Position numbers and translations under genes: made by a program. The notes under the pieces were generated by a model, which made no database searches, was not told where the DNA came from, and was given only the letters and a program-made list of their open reading frames with translations. Of a stretch of DNA of 64,000 bases, positions 47,058-56,511 are shown piece after piece. Where the stretch lies: positions 62,001 to 126,000 of the forward strand of contig NZ_JACICD010000008.1 in NCBI RefSeq assembly GCF_014195655.1, given 5' to 3'. Each line of letters begins with the position of its first letter. Position 1 is the first letter of the stretch. This DNA comes from Ancylobacter tetraedralis. Its GTDB lineage: Bacteria > Pseudomonadota > Alphaproteobacteria > Rhizobiales > Xanthobacteraceae.

Positions 47058-47119
47058 TTTCAGTATCGCTGAAAATGCAATAATCTTTTATTGCAGCTGA
47101 AAAATGCCGATCCTATACT
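47058..47119 (+). promoter_or_regulatory. Promoter and palindromic operator of the HTH-RibB gene
   Basis: The -35 element TTGCAG (47091-47096) and -10 element TATACT (47114-47119) are 17 bp apart, the best promoter match in the window. A perfect palindrome, TGCAATAA-N4-TTATTGCA (47076-47095), overlaps the -35 element. A second inverted repeat, TTTCAG-N5-CTGAAA (47058-47074), lies just upstream, and GCTGAAAATGC recurs as GCTGAAAAATGC over the spacer. The expected start of transcription (about 47126) coincides with the ATG at 47127, so the message would be nearly leaderless. I see no conserved FMN-riboswitch elements here. Confidence 0.75.
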
Positions 47120-47126
47120 GCTGCGC

Positions 47127-48431
47127 ATGAAGCTTGCGGATTGGTTGACCCTCACCGGCACGACGCGCAGCGCCTTCGCGCGCGCCGCCGGCCTGTCGCC
47201 GGCCAGCATCACCGCATTGTGCAACGACCAGCAGGCCTGGGTCTCCCGGGAAGCGGGCGCGCGCATCGCCGCCGCAACAAGCGGGGCGGTGACGCCGAAC
47301 GACTTTCTCGGAATTGATAGCGTCGAGGTGGCATTGATGAGCGACAATCTGCAAGCCCGCGTGGAAGCGGCGATCGAGGCCTTTGCGCGGGGCGAGATGC
47401 TGGTCGTCACCGATGACGACGACCGCGAGAACGAGGGCGACATCATCGTCGCCGCCCAGTTCGCCACGGCGGAAAAGCTCGCCTTCATCGTCCGCCACAC
47501 GTCCGGCATCGTCTGCACGCCGCTGCCGGCGGAATACGCCAAGCGGCTGCGCCTCAGCCCGATGGTCACGGACAATGACGCGCCGCATTCGACCGCCTTC
47601 ACCATCTCCGTCGATTACAAGCACGGCACCACGACCGGCATTTCCGCCGAGGACCGCACCGCCACGGTGCGCGGCCTCGCCAACCCCAATGCCGGCGCCG
47701 CCGATTTCGTCCGCCCCGGCCACATCTTCCCGCTGATCGCGCGCGAGGGCGGGGTGCTGATGCGCTCGGGCCATACCGAGGCGGCGGTCGACCTGTGCAA
47801 GCTGGCCGATCTGGAGCCGGTCGGCGTCATCTGCGAGCTCGTGAATGATGACGGCACGGTGATGCGCGGACCGAAGGTTGCCGACTTCGCCGCCCAGCAC
47901 AAGCTGACCCGTATTTCGGTGGCCGACCTCATCGCCTATCGCCAGCTGCGCGAGAAGCTGGTGACGCGCACCGCCGAGTTCACCGCGCCCACCGCGGTCG
48001 GCGACATGCACGCTATCTCCTATGTCACGCCGTTCGAGCCGGTGAATCATATCGCGCTCGTGCACGGCAAGATCGGCGACGGGCGCGACGTGCTGGTGCG
48101 CCTGCACCGCGCCGACCCGATCGGCGACGTGTTCACCGGCGGCAAGGCGATCCGCGCCTCGCTGGAGCGCATCAAGGCCGAGGGGCGCGGCGTGCTGGTC
48201 TATCTGCGCGACGGCACCACCGGCGTGCCGGTCAACACAATCGGCAGCGACGAGAAGCAGGAAAGCTCCCGGCTGCGCGACGAGAACTGGCGGGAGATTG
48301 GCCTCGGCGCCCAGATTCTGCGCGATCTCGGCATTTCCTCGATTCGCCTCCTCGCCTCGCGCGCCCGCACCTATGTCGGCGTTGCCGGCTTTGGAATCGA
48401 GATCCTCGGCACCGAGACGCTGGACGTCTGA
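47127..48431 (+). CDS. ribB: 3,4-dihydroxy-2-butanone-4-phosphate synthase with N-terminal HTH and degenerate GTP-cyclohydrolase-II-like domain
   Basis: 434 residues. Residues about 1-62 look like a Cro/YdaS-type helix-turn-helix (TRSAFARAAGLSPASITALCND, then SREAGARIAAATSGAVTPNDFLG). Residues about 75-275 are the RibB domain, with catalytic DDDDRENEGDII, HSTAFTISVD and RPGHIFPLIAREGGVLMRSGHTEAAVDL. Residues about 283-430 resemble GTP cyclohydrolase II, but the zinc cysteines (C-x10-C-x-C in RibA) are absent, so only RibB activity is expected. There are two possible starts: the ATG used here, next to the promoter with no leader, and an ATG at 47337 preceded by GAGGTG at 6 nt that would make the enzyme without the HTH. 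Codon use in the HTH part is as GC-rich at third positions as the rest. Confidence 0.9.
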   Translation: MKLADWLTLTGTTRSAFARAAGLSPASITALCNDQQAWVSREAGARIAAATSGAVTPNDFLGIDSVEVALMSDNLQARVEAAIEAFARGEMLVVTDDDDRENEGDIIVAAQFATAEKLAFIVRHTSGIVCTPLPAEYAKRLRLSPMVTDNDAPHSTAFTISVDYKHGTTTGISAEDRTATVRGLANPNAGAADFVRPGHIFPLIAREGGVLMRSGHTEAAVDLCKLADLEPVGVICELVNDDGTVMRGPKVADFAAQHKLTRISVADLIAYRQLREKLVTRTAEFTAPTAVGDMHAISYVTPFEPVNHIALVHGKIGDGRDVLVRLHRADPIGDVFTGGKAIRASLERIKAEGRGVLVYLRDGTTGVPVNTIGSDEKQESSRLRDENWREIGLGAQILRDLGISSIRLLASRARTYVGVAGFGIEILGTETLDV

Positions 48432-48580
48432 CGCCGTACCGGGGTAACGGGCGCTCACGCGAACGGCATCGCGCGGCGCCCGCTGCCCGCAATTTCAACT
48501 TCTGGCCACCGAAGGGGCGTGTCACCATTCATGGGACGCGTCTTTGACACGTCGAGGTCCCGTCACCGACGGAGGTCGCG

Positions 48581-49429
48581 ATGTCGTGCATGCGTGTGTG
48601 CCGTGCCGTGCCGTCGCTTTCCGCAACCGCGGCGATACGCGCCGTGCGTCTGCTGACCCTGCTGTGTTTGGCCGTAGCCGCCGTCACCCCGGTGCAAGCC
48701 GACGATCCGGTGGATGTCGAACTCGTGCTGGCCGTCGACGTTTCCTACTCGATGGACCTCGACGAACTGGCGCTCCAGCGCGAGGGCTATGTCGCCGCCG
48801 TCACCTCCCCCGAATTTCTCAACGCGCTCAAGCTCGGCCCCCATGGCCGCGTGGCCATCGCCTATGTGGAATGGGCCGGGGTCGAGGAGCAAAAGCTGGT
48901 GGTGGACTGGACCTTCATCGCCGGCCCGGCCGACGCGCAGCGCTTCGCCGCGGCGATCCGCGACGCCCCGCTGCGGCGCGTCTACCGCACCTCCATTTCC
49001 GGCGCGATGGAATATGGCGCCGACCTGATCGAACACAACGCGATCAAGGGCCTGCGCCGCGTGATCGACATCTCGGGCGATGGCACCAACAATCAGGGGC
49101 CGCTGGTGGAAGCCGCCCGCGACGAGGTGGTGGCACGCGGCATCACCATCAATGGCCTGCCGCTGATGCTGAAGGAACCCGCCGGCTCGATGCTCGATAT
49201 CGGCCAGCTCGATATCTATTACGAAGACTGCGTGATCGGCGGCCCGGGCGCCTTTGTCATTCCCGTGCAGGGCAAGCATGAATTCGCCGACGCGATCAAG
49301 ACCAAGCTGGTACTGGAGATCGCCGGCGTGGTGCCGCCGCAGCGCCAGTTCGTGCACCACGCCGCGGATGCGCCGCGCATTTCCTGCACCGTCGGCGAGC
49401 GCATGTGGATGGAGCGCTGGGGCAACTGA
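48581..49429 (+). CDS. DUF1194 exported von Willebrand factor A-like protein
   Basis: 282 residues. A long signal region (about 1-41, ending TPVQA) precedes a vWA-like domain: VELVLAVDVSYSMDLDELALQREGY with the MIDAS pattern DVSYS, TSISGAMEYGADLIEH, and RRVIDISGDGTNNQGP with the later Asp. DUF1194 is common in alphaproteobacteria and has no known function; a metal-dependent binding role in the periplasm is likely from the fold. GGAGGT lies 4 nt upstream of the ATG. It is convergent with the methyltransferase gene, with only 6 bp between stop codons. Confidence 0.88.
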   Translation: MSCMRVCRAVPSLSATAAIRAVRLLTLLCLAVAAVTPVQADDPVDVELVLAVDVSYSMDLDELALQREGYVAAVTSPEFLNALKLGPHGRVAIAYVEWAGVEEQKLVVDWTFIAGPADAQRFAAAIRDAPLRRVYRTSISGAMEYGADLIEHNAIKGLRRVIDISGDGTNNQGPLVEAARDEVVARGITINGLPLMLKEPAGSMLDIGQLDIYYEDCVIGGPGAFVIPVQGKHEFADAIKTKLVLEIAGVVPPQRQFVHHAADAPRISCTVGERMWMERWGN

Positions 49430-49435
49430 AGCCGC

Positions 49436-50686
49436 TCAGCGCCGGAACACGCCGACCAGTTCCACATGGGCCGAATAGAGGAACTGGTCGACCGGCGTGA
49501 CGCATTCCAGCCGATACCCGCCCTGGACGAGGATCGCCGCGTCGCGCGCGAAGCTCTGGGGATCGCAGGACACGCCGACCACCAGCGGCACCTTGCTGGC
49601 CGCCAGTTGCTGCGCCTGCGCCTCCGCACCCTGCCGTGGCGGATCGAACACCACGGCGTCGAACGCCTTCAGCTCCAAGGGCAGCAGCGGCCGGCGGAAC
49701 AGGTCGCGCACCTCGGCCGTCACCGGCTTGAGCCCGGTGATGCCGCGCGTGGCCTTGAGCAGCGCCTCAACCGCCGGAGCCGACGATTCATAGGCCGCCA
49801 CGCGCGCCCGCTCGGCGAGCCGTAGCGCGAAGGTGCCCACACCCGAAAACAGATCGGCGATGCGCGTCGCCCCCGCGCTGGCCTCACCGACCAGCCGCGC
49901 CAGCGTTTCCTCGCCAAGTTCCGTCGCCTGCAGGAAGGAACCCGGCGGCAGCGGGACACGGGCGCGTCCCATCGTCACCACGGGCGGCTCGCGCTGCAGC
50001 ACCAGTTCGCCATGGCGGGTGAGGCGGGCGAGGCGATGGCGTCCGGCAATCTCCGCCAGCGTCGCGACCATCCGGGGCTGAAGCGGCCCCGAGCCGCGCA
50101 CATCCATGTCGAGCCCGGTCGACGTCGCCGTCACCTGAAGGTCGAGCGGCTTCATCAGCGGCACCAGCGCCTGCGCCACCGCCCAGGCGGCGGCCAGCGC
50201 GCCGTCGAGTTCGGGCGCGAGGATGGGACAGGTATCGATGGCGACGATCGCATGGCTGCGCCGGCCGGCGAACCCCACGGTCAGCACATCCTCGCCCCGG
50301 CGCGGATTGCCCCCGGTCGAGCGGGCATGGAATACCGCACGGCGCCGGCCCTTGCCGTGGGCCGGCACCAGCGGGGCGACCGGCGCCTCCAGCCCGGCCC
50401 GCGCCAGCGCGTCCACCACCATCTCCCGCTTCCACGCCTCATAGGGCGCGGCCCGCCAGTGCTGCAGCGAGCAGCCCCCGCAGGCGCCGACATGGCGGCA
50501 GATCGGCGCGATACGATCGAGGCTCGGCGTCGCCACCGCGATCAGCCGGGCGCGGTCCTGCGAGCGCTCCACCTCCACCGTCTCGCCGGGCAAGGTGAGG
50601 GGCACATAGACCGCACCGTCAGGTGTCTGGGCGACCCCGTCGCCGCGATGGCCGATATGGTCGATCTGGAGCAGCACGGCACTCAT
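49436..50686 (-). CDS. TrmA/RlmD-family 23S rRNA/tRNA (uracil-5-)-methyltransferase
   Basis: A 416-residue SAM-dependent enzyme. A short TRAM-like N-terminal domain precedes a 4Fe-4S site (C63, C69, C72 in [10 protein letters not shown], and C153 in IDTCPILAP). The Rossmann SAM site is [13 protein letters not shown] (about 276-288), DPPRQG is at 348-353, and the catalytic nucleophile is C374 in GVSCDPQSF. It methylates C5 of uracil in RNA; whether the target is 23S rRNA or tRNA is unclear. The ATG at MSAVLLQ is preferred over one nine codons upstream, which lacks a ribosome-binding site. In related genomes it usually directly follows tlyA; here a rightward gene separates them. Confidence 0.92.
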   Translation of the reverse strand: MSAVLLQIDHIGHRGDGVAQTPDGAVYVPLTLPGETVEVERSQDRARLIAVATPSLDRIAPICRHVGACGGCSLQHWRAAPYEAWKREMVVDALARAGLEAPVAPLVPAHGKGRRRAVFHARSTGGNPRRGEDVLTVGFAGRRSHAIVAIDTCPILAPELDGALAAAWAVAQALVPLMKPLDLQVTATSTGLDMDVRGSGPLQPRMVATLAEIAGRHRLARLTRHGELVLQREPPVVTMGRARVPLPPGSFLQATELGEETLARLVGEASAGATRIADLFSGVGTFALRLAERARVAAYESSAPAVEALLKATRGITGLKPVTAEVRDLFRRPLLPLELKAFDAVVFDPPRQGAEAQAQQLAASKVPLVVGVSCDPQSFARDAAILVQGGYRLECVTPVDQFLYSAHVELVGVFRR

Positions 50687-50786
50687 CGCGGGAGGGATCC
50701 TGACATGAACCATGAAATATTATGTATTGGCGGGGTGCTCATCGATTTCCAACCATCACCTTCTGCGCAACAACATGGAACTCGCA

Positions 50787-50792
50787 TATAAT
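50787..50792 (+). promoter_or_regulatory. Candidate -10 element for the DUF1097 gene
   Basis: A perfect TATAAT hexamer lies in a 180-bp AT-rich gap, the most AT-rich stretch of the window. The matching -35 position (TGCGCA at 17 bp) is poor, so the call is weak. The leader to the DUF1097 start would be about 100 nt. Confidence 0.35.
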
Positions 50793-50898
50793 GTCTGTAT
50801 TCTAATCGAGGCTGATTCCTATTTTTCAAAAGGACAGCCAAATTTACTTAACAAGCGCACATAATAATAAGCCTCGAAGCGCACGCAAAGGGGGAAAT

Positions 50899-51438
50899 AT
50901 GTCGATAATCTCCGCACTTGCAATCACGATCGGGGTATTGGGGGGCGTCGCCACCTGGCTTTTCCTCGGACCACTCGCCGGCGGCCTGCAGATATGGGCC
51001 GCTTTCATCGCCTGGGCCTGCTTCTTCCACTGCGGAGGCAAGGAGGCCGGACTGAAGGCCACCATCCTGGCCAATGTCGCCGGCGCCGTCATGGCGTGGC
51101 TCACGCTGCTCGCCGTCAGCCGTGGCGGGCTGGGTGAGAGCCTCGGCCTGCCGGTCTGGGCGGGCATCTGCGTCGGCGTCGGCGTGCTCGTGATGATCCT
51201 GCTCGCCAACCTGCCGGCCTTCGCCGCGATTCCGGCCCTGGTCTACGGCTTCGCCGCCACCGCCGGCTTCGCGCTGCTGGCGACGGACGGACTGGCCAAC
51301 CTGACGGCGGCGAGCCTCGCCAACCCGCTGCCGACCATCATCGTCTCGATGATCGTCGGTGCCATTTTCGGCTATGTCTCGGAAAAGGTCGCCGGGGCGC
51401 TCGTGGCCAGCCGTGGCCCGGCGCGCCGCGCCGCCTGA
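50899..51438 (+). CDS. DUF1097 inner-membrane protein
   Basis: A 179-residue protein with about five to six helices, starting MSIISALAITIGVLGGVATWLFLGPLAGGLQIWAAFIAWACFFHCGG. The ACFFHCGG and LLANLPAFAAIPALVYGFA stretches are typical of DUF1097. Function is unknown in all members. AAAGGGGG lies 5 nt from the ATG. Its AT-rich upstream region contrasts with the GC-rich neighbourhood. Together with its orientation against the flanking leftward RNA-methyltransferase genes, this suggests later insertion into that locus. Confidence 0.85.
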   Translation: MSIISALAITIGVLGGVATWLFLGPLAGGLQIWAAFIAWACFFHCGGKEAGLKATILANVAGAVMAWLTLLAVSRGGLGESLGLPVWAGICVGVGVLVMILLANLPAFAAIPALVYGFAATAGFALLATDGLANLTAASLANPLPTIIVSMIVGAIFGYVSEKVAGALVASRGPARRAA

Positions 51439-51471
51439 CGGGAAGCGGGACAACATCGGCGCGGGCGGCTC

Positions 51472-52245
51472 CTATTCCGTCCGCGTCGCCACCAGCAGGA
51501 ACTCCTCATTGCCGTCCCCGCCCAGAATGGGCGACGCGAGGCGATGCGTCACCCGCCAGCCGAGCGCCCCGATCCGCGCCGCGATCCGGTCCGCCGCCCC
51601 GGCCCGCGCGGAGGCGTCCTTGACGATGCCGCCCTTGGCGAGCTTGTCGCGCCCGACCTCGAATTGCGGCTTCACCAGCGCCACCAGATGCGCCATCGCC
51701 CCGGCATGCGCCAGCGCGGCGGGCAGCACCGGCTCCAGCGAGATGAAGCTGACATCGATGGTGATGATGTCGACCGGCGGCAGCGTGCCGGGGGCCAGGT
51801 CGCGAATGTCGGTCGCCTCGCGCGAGACCACGCGCGGATCGGCGCGCAGCCGGGCATGCAACTGGTCGCGCCCGACATCGATGGCGTGCACCCGCCGCGC
51901 GCCGCGCGCCAGCAGCACCTCGCTGAACCCGCCGGTGGAGGCCCCGACATCGAGCGCCTCGGCGCCGGACACGTCCAGCCCCGCGGCATCCAGCGCGGCC
52001 TCCAGCTTGAGGCCGGCCCGCGACACCCATTCATAAGCCTCGCGCGCCTCGATCTCGGCATCCGGCGCAATGGTTTCGGACGGCTTGGCGACGATGCGGC
52101 CGCCGACGCTCACCAGCCCCGCCTGGATCGCGGCCTGGGCGCGGGCGCGGCTGTCGAACAGGCCACGCTCGACCAGCACGCGGTCGGCCCTCGCCCGCCG
52201 CGCCCCCGCCGGGCCGGGCGGCTCCCCCTCGCTCATGTCGGCCAT
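51472..52245 (-). CDS. tlyA: TlyA family rRNA (cytidine-2'-O)-methyltransferase
   Basis: 257 residues. The N-terminal S4 RNA-binding domain is RADRVLVERGLFDSRARAQAAIQAGLVSVGGRIV. An FtsJ-like Rossmann methyltransferase domain follows, with SAM motif ALDVGASTGGFSEVLLARGA, DIITIDVSFISLEPVLPA and LVKPQFEVGRDKLAKGGIVKD. TlyA proteins 2'-O-methylate 16S and/or 23S rRNA; earlier hemolysin labels are historical. The gene follows dxs by 60 bp on the same strand, a pairing conserved in many alphaproteobacteria. The start could instead be the ATG three codons on (MSEGE). Confidence 0.94.
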   Translation of the reverse strand: MADMSEGEPPGPAGARRARADRVLVERGLFDSRARAQAAIQAGLVSVGGRIVAKPSETIAPDAEIEAREAYEWVSRAGLKLEAALDAAGLDVSGAEALDVGASTGGFSEVLLARGARRVHAIDVGRDQLHARLRADPRVVSREATDIRDLAPGTLPPVDIITIDVSFISLEPVLPAALAHAGAMAHLVALVKPQFEVGRDKLAKGGIVKDASARAGAADRIAARIGALGWRVTHRLASPILGGDGNEEFLLVATRTE

Positions 52246-52305
52246 CCCGTGACGATGCCGCGCGACCCGCCGCCCGAACGGCCATCCATGGCGCGCGACA
52301 CCGCG

Positions 52306-54246
52306 CTAGCCGCGCAGCAGCGCGGGCGCATCGTTTTCCGCCCGCCCGAGCGCGGCGAACACGCCGCGCACGATGCCATCCGCATCCAGCCCCGCCTCGC
52401 CGAGTTGCACGGCAGGGGCATCGTGGTCGATAAAACGGTCCGGCAAGGCGAGGCTGCGCACCTTCAGACCACGGTCGAGTGCGCCGGCTTCCGCCAGCAG
52501 GGTGAGCACATGGCTGCCGAAGCCGCCCGTGGCGCCCTCCTCGACGATCACCAGCACCTCATGCTCGCGGGCAAGGCGCAGCACCAGATCGCGGTCGATC
52601 GGCTTGGCGAAGCGCGCATCGGCCACCGTGGTGGAGAGCCCGAAGCCGGCCAGCTGGTCCGCCGCCGCGAGACAGGGCGCGAGCCGCGTGCCGAAGGACA
52701 GCAGGGCGATCTTCGAGCCTTCGCGCACCACCCGCCCGCGTCCGATTTCCAGCGGGATGCCGCGAACCGGGCGCTCCACGCCGACGCCCTCCCCGCGCGG
52801 ATAGCGGAAGGCGATCGGCCCTTCGTCATAGGCGGCGGCGGTCGCCACCATGTGCACCAGTTCCGCCTCGTCGGCGGGCGCCATCACCACCATGCCCGGC
52901 AGGCAGGCCAGCATGGGCACGTCGAAGGCGCCGACATGCGTCGCCCCATCCGCGCCGACCAGACCGGCGCGGTCGATGGCGAAGCGCACCGGCAGCTTCT
53001 GGATCACCACGTCATGGACGATCTGGTCATAGGCGCGCTGCAGGAAGGTGGAATAGAGCGCGCAGAACGGCTTGTAGCCCTCGGTCGCCAGCCCCGCCGC
53101 GAAGGTCACGGCATGCTGCTCGGCAATCCCGACATCGAAGCTGCGCGCGGGGAATTCGCGGCCGAACAGGTCGAGCCCGGTGCCTGCCGGCATGGCGGCG
53201 TTGATGGCGACGATGCGGTCGTCGCGGCGGGCCTCGTCGATCAGGCTGTCGGCGAAGACGCGCGTATAGGAAGGGGCGTTGGAAACCGCCTTGGTCTGCG
53301 CGCCGGTGGCGACATCGAAGCGCTGCACGCCATGATACTTGTCGGCCGAGGCTTCGGCTGGCGCGTAGCCCTTGCCCTTCTGGGTGACGACATGAACCAG
53401 GATCGGCCCGGTATCGGTGTCGCGCACATTGCGCAGCACGGGCAGCAGATGATCGAGATTGTGCCCGTCGATCGGGCCGACATAGTAGAAGCCCAGTTCC
53501 TCGAACAGCGTGCCGCCGGTCCAGAAGCCGCGCGCGAATTCTTCCGCCCGGGCCGCCTGGCGGCCGAAGAACTTCGGCAGGCTGCCGGCCAGCTGCTTGG
53601 CGGTCTCGCGCAGGGACCGATAGGTGCGCCCCGAGATCAGCCGCGCCAGATAGGCCGACATGGCGCCCACCGGCGGGGCGATCGACATGTCATTGTCGTT
53701 GAGAATGACGATGAGGCGGGAATCCATCGCCCCTGCATTGTTCATCGCCTCATAGGCCATGCCGGCCGACATCGCGCCGTCGCCGATCACGCATACGACA
53801 TTGCGCCGCGCGATAGCCGGGTCCTTCGCCGCCTCGAAATCGCGCGCCACGGCCATGCCGAGGCCGGCGGAAATCGAGGTTGAGGAATGGCCGGCGCCGA
53901 ACGGGTCAAAGACGCTCTCGGTGCGGTTGGTGAAGCCGGACAGCCCGCCCCCCTGGCGCAGCGTGCGGATGCGCTCGCGGCGGCCGGTCAGGATCTTGTG
54001 AGGATAGCACTGATGGCCGACGTCCCAGATCAGCCGGTCGTCGGGCGTATTGAAAACATGGTGCAGGGCGACGGTCAGCTCGACCACGCCGAGGCCCGCG
54101 CCCAGATGCCCGCCGGTGACGGAGACGGCATCAATGGTTTCCTCGCGCAGCTCCGCCGCAAGCTGCGGAAGCTGGTCCTCCGGCAGCAGCCGCAGATCGG
54201 CGGGCTGTCGAATCCTGTCCAGAAGCGGCGTGGAGGGACGGGTCAA
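52306..54246 (-). CDS. dxs: 1-deoxy-D-xylulose-5-phosphate synthase
   Basis: A 646-residue thiamine-diphosphate enzyme, first step of the MEP isoprenoid pathway. Conserved parts: [43 protein letters not shown], the ThDP motif [18 protein letters not shown]...ILNDNDMSI, and the C-terminal [28 protein letters not shown]. The start is taken as TTG ([15 protein letters not shown]) because GGAGAAG lies just upstream and homologues begin at this point. An ATG 21-25 codons upstream is the alternative and would add an unconserved, Cys/Ala-rich leader. tlyA follows. xseB, the usual upstream neighbour, is 3 kb away. Confidence 0.95.
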   Translation of the reverse strand: MTRPSTPLLDRIRQPADLRLLPEDQLPQLAAELREETIDAVSVTGGHLGAGLGVVELTVALHHVFNTPDDRLIWDVGHQCYPHKILTGRRERIRTLRQGGGLSGFTNRTESVFDPFGAGHSSTSISAGLGMAVARDFEAAKDPAIARRNVVCVIGDGAMSAGMAYEAMNNAGAMDSRLIVILNDNDMSIAPPVGAMSAYLARLISGRTYRSLRETAKQLAGSLPKFFGRQAARAEEFARGFWTGGTLFEELGFYYVGPIDGHNLDHLLPVLRNVRDTDTGPILVHVVTQKGKGYAPAEASADKYHGVQRFDVATGAQTKAVSNAPSYTRVFADSLIDEARRDDRIVAINAAMPAGTGLDLFGREFPARSFDVGIAEQHAVTFAAGLATEGYKPFCALYSTFLQRAYDQIVHDVVIQKLPVRFAIDRAGLVGADGATHVGAFDVPMLACLPGMVVMAPADEAELVHMVATAAAYDEGPIAFRYPRGEGVGVERPVRGIPLEIGRGRVVREGSKIALLSFGTRLAPCLAAADQLAGFGLSTTVADARFAKPIDRDLVLRLAREHEVLVIVEEGATGGFGSHVLTLLAEAGALDRGLKVRSLALPDRFIDHDAPAVQLGEAGLDADGIVRGVFAALGRAENDAPALLRG

Positions 54247-54470
54247 GGACTTCTCCGGTTGCACGGCCGCCGAGGCAATGGCCGTGCCGCCAGCGGAACA
54301 CAACGGCATACACAATGGCATCGGGACGCGCAACGCGGGCCCGCCACGCGCCTGCGACCGCCGTGCACTGCCGCTAGAAGGAATTTGGCAACACTTTACG
54401 AAGACTTCAATGAGTGCGGAGACAAAGGTTGGATCGCATGGCGGCGTTCCGCTAGAACCACGGCGTATCC

Positions 54471-55736
54471 ATGCAGAGTCGTTTCGGGAGCTGGCCATTG
54501 GTGGACGTAACGCTGGAGCCGGAAATCCCGGCTGCCGGGCGCCGGTTGGTGCTTTTTCTCCCCGGCCACGACCCGACCGACATGGAGTACCATCACGGCC
54601 GGTTCGCCAATCAGGCGACGCGTTTCAGCAAACTCTGGTCCTTTCACGTTGCCGTGTCCGCGCGGCATGACGACGAACAGCAGCATCTCGCCCGATGGAA
54701 CGTGGAATGCAGCGGTCCGAACTGGCGCGAGGAGGTCGATTACTGGATCCTGCGCTGGGACGACATCGTCGTCGCGCTCGACGAGCGCCCGGACCCGGTA
54801 CGTCTGTGGGGCGGTTTCGGCGGCCTGTTTGATTTCTGGGCCGGCGGAGCGACCAGCCGCTATGTCGAGGCCAGCATCCAGTATGTCGGCTTCTTCCTGT
54901 TTCCCTTCGTGCTGGTCGGCCTGTTCGCCGCGGGTGGACTGCTGGCGGGCTGGTTCGCCGATCATCTTCTCGCGGAGATCGTGCCCTCCCCGGTCGCCTG
55001 GCTCATCGGCATCGTGGCCGCCATCGCCGTCTTCTTCGGCCTGTTCCGGCAGCCCGGGCGCTACTGGCGCCTGCACCAGGCGCTCGACGACTGGGACCTG
55101 GCGCGCAATTACCTGCACGACAGGACGCCGGAACTGAACGCGCGCCTCGACCAGTTCGCCGACGAACTCGTCGAAGCCGTGCGATCGAAGCGCTATGACG
55201 AGGTGCTGCTGGTCGGCCATAGCCTTGGTGCGACGCTGATGCTGGGCGTGCTCGACCGTGCACTGGACCGCGAGCCTACCCTCGCCGAGGGGCCGGCGCG
55301 GCTGGCGCTGCTGACCTGCGGCGCGACCATCCCGAAATTCGCCCTCCATGCCAAGGGCGACACGGTCCGCCGACAGGCCCGGCGCGTGGCGGACACGCCC
55401 GGCCTGACCTGGGTCGAATTCCAGTCGCGGCACGATGTGATCAATTTCTTCGAGTACCACCCGGTCACGCTGCGCGACGTCGCCTTCGACGTCGACACCG
55501 ACGGCGCGCCGATGCTGCGCGATGCCAATATCAAGCTGATGCTCTCCGAGGAGAAATACGCGCGCATCCGCCTCAACGCGCTTCGCCTGCATTACCAGTT
55601 CCTGCTGGCGAACGAGCGCAAAGCTCCGTACGACTATTTCATGTTCGCGCTGGGGCCGCTGGCCTTTGCCGACATCACGTCGCGGCCTGAGGGGCCGATC
55701 GGCCGCTTCGCGCCGGACGGGTCCCTCATCACCTAG
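54471..55736 (+). CDS. Alpha/beta-hydrolase-like protein with an internal two-helix membrane hairpin
   Basis: 421 residues. The N-terminal part has a hydrolase-like strand ([14 protein letters not shown]). Two transmembrane helices sit at about 137-161 and 173-191 ([40 protein letters not shown]). The nucleophile-elbow motif [15 protein letters not shown] puts S251 at the centre, and candidate acid and base residues lie in [16 protein letters not shown]. The core resembles a lipase/esterase fold interrupted by a membrane hairpin between the first strand and the elbow. I do not know a named family. It is divergent from dxs with a 224-bp gap and heads a rightward block with the two genes that follow. 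Confidence 0.75.
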   Translation: MQSRFGSWPLVDVTLEPEIPAAGRRLVLFLPGHDPTDMEYHHGRFANQATRFSKLWSFHVAVSARHDDEQQHLARWNVECSGPNWREEVDYWILRWDDIVVALDERPDPVRLWGGFGGLFDFWAGGATSRYVEASIQYVGFFLFPFVLVGLFAAGGLLAGWFADHLLAEIVPSPVAWLIGIVAAIAVFFGLFRQPGRYWRLHQALDDWDLARNYLHDRTPELNARLDQFADELVEAVRSKRYDEVLLVGHSLGATLMLGVLDRALDREPTLAEGPARLALLTCGATIPKFALHAKGDTVRRQARRVADTPGLTWVEFQSRHDVINFFEYHPVTLRDVAFDVDTDGAPMLRDANIKLMLSEEKYARIRLNALRLHYQFLLANERKAPYDYFMFALGPLAFADITSRPEGPIGRFAPDGSLIT

Positions 55737-55744
55737 TGCCCTTT

Positions 55745-55846
55745 CCGATCCGGTGACATCACCGGATCGGCACGAATGGGCTCTGGATTCGATAAACTGG
55801 AGCGTTTTCCGCGAGAGACGGTCAACTGTCGCGGAAACCGCTCCAG
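55745..55846. repeat. Two adjacent palindromic elements
   Basis: A perfect 12-bp inverted repeat with a 2-nt gap (55745-55756 and 55759-55770; arm CCGATCCGGTGA) stands beside an 18-bp inverted repeat with one mismatch (55797-55814 and 55829-55846; arms starting CTGGAGCG and ending CGCTCCAG). The second resembles the GGAGCGTTTTC-type dispersed hairpins of Rhizobiales. They fill the gap between the hydrolase-like gene and the methyltransferase gene and could end the upstream transcript. Confidence 0.75.
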
Positions 55847-55907
55847 ACGCATTGTTCCCCGTCATTTCCCGCCTGGACATTTTCCCCATCGCCTGAACGG
55901 ACGCTTC

Positions 55908-56495
55908 ATGGACCTCATTATCGCTGCAAAAATCGTCTGGGCCGTCGGCGTGGTCGGTTGGTACGTCATCCGCATCCCCTTCGAGCAGAAGGTGAAGCGC
56001 GAGCGCATTGTCGACGCCCGCCACCGGCTCCGTGAATTGATCCTTCTGTCCTGCTCCACGCTCGGCCTCGGCATCATCCCGATGTTCTGGGCCACCTCGC
56101 CGCTGTTCAGCTTTGCCGATTATCCCTATTCCGTGGTGCAGTTCGGCCTCGGCACGGCGGTGTTTGCCTTCGCGCTGTGGCTGTTCCGCCGCACGCACGA
56201 GGATCTCGGCCGCAACTGGTCGGTCACGCTGGAGATCAAGGACGAGCACAAGCTGATCACCGGCGGCGTCTATCGCTATGTGCGCCACCCGATGTACTCG
56301 GCCTTCTTCCTGTGGGCGGTGGCCCAGCTGATCCTGGTTCCCAACTGGATTGCCGGGCCGGCCGGCATCGTCGGCTTCGGCATTCTCTATGCCTTCCGCA
56401 TCGGCAAGGAAGAGCGGATGATGCTCGACACGTTCGGGGAAGAGTACCGCGCCTACAGCGCGCGCACGGCGCGCCTGCTGCCCGGCATCTACTGA
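55908..56495 (+). CDS. Isoprenylcysteine methyltransferase-like (ICMT/PEMT family) membrane protein
   Basis: A 195-residue protein with about five helices. The C-terminal half carries the family signature: FRRTHEDLGRNWSVTLEIKDEHKLITGGVYRYVRHPMYSAFFLWAVAQ, then RIGKEERMMLDTFGEEYRAYSARTARLLPGIY. RHPMY and EE-x-Y bind SAM in the family. Bacterial members methylate small lipophilic thiols, isoprenoid or phospholipid substrates; the substrate here is unknown. The chosen ATG precedes the first helix (MDLIIAAKIVW). An open frame upstream crosses the palindromic repeats and is rejected. DUF1272 follows after 16 bp. Confidence 0.88.
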   Translation: MDLIIAAKIVWAVGVVGWYVIRIPFEQKVKRERIVDARHRLRELILLSCSTLGLGIIPMFWATSPLFSFADYPYSVVQFGLGTAVFAFALWLFRRTHEDLGRNWSVTLEIKDEHKLITGGVYRYVRHPMYSAFFLWAVAQLILVPNWIAGPAGIVGFGILYAFRIGKEERMMLDTFGEEYRAYSARTARLLPGIY

Positions 56496-56511
56496 TCCGG
56501 CGGAGCGGGCC

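Noticed and set aside
47036-47126. FMN riboswitch upstream of the riboflavin gene
   Set aside because: The leader would be almost absent given the promoter position, and none of the conserved RFN helices or loops is visible.
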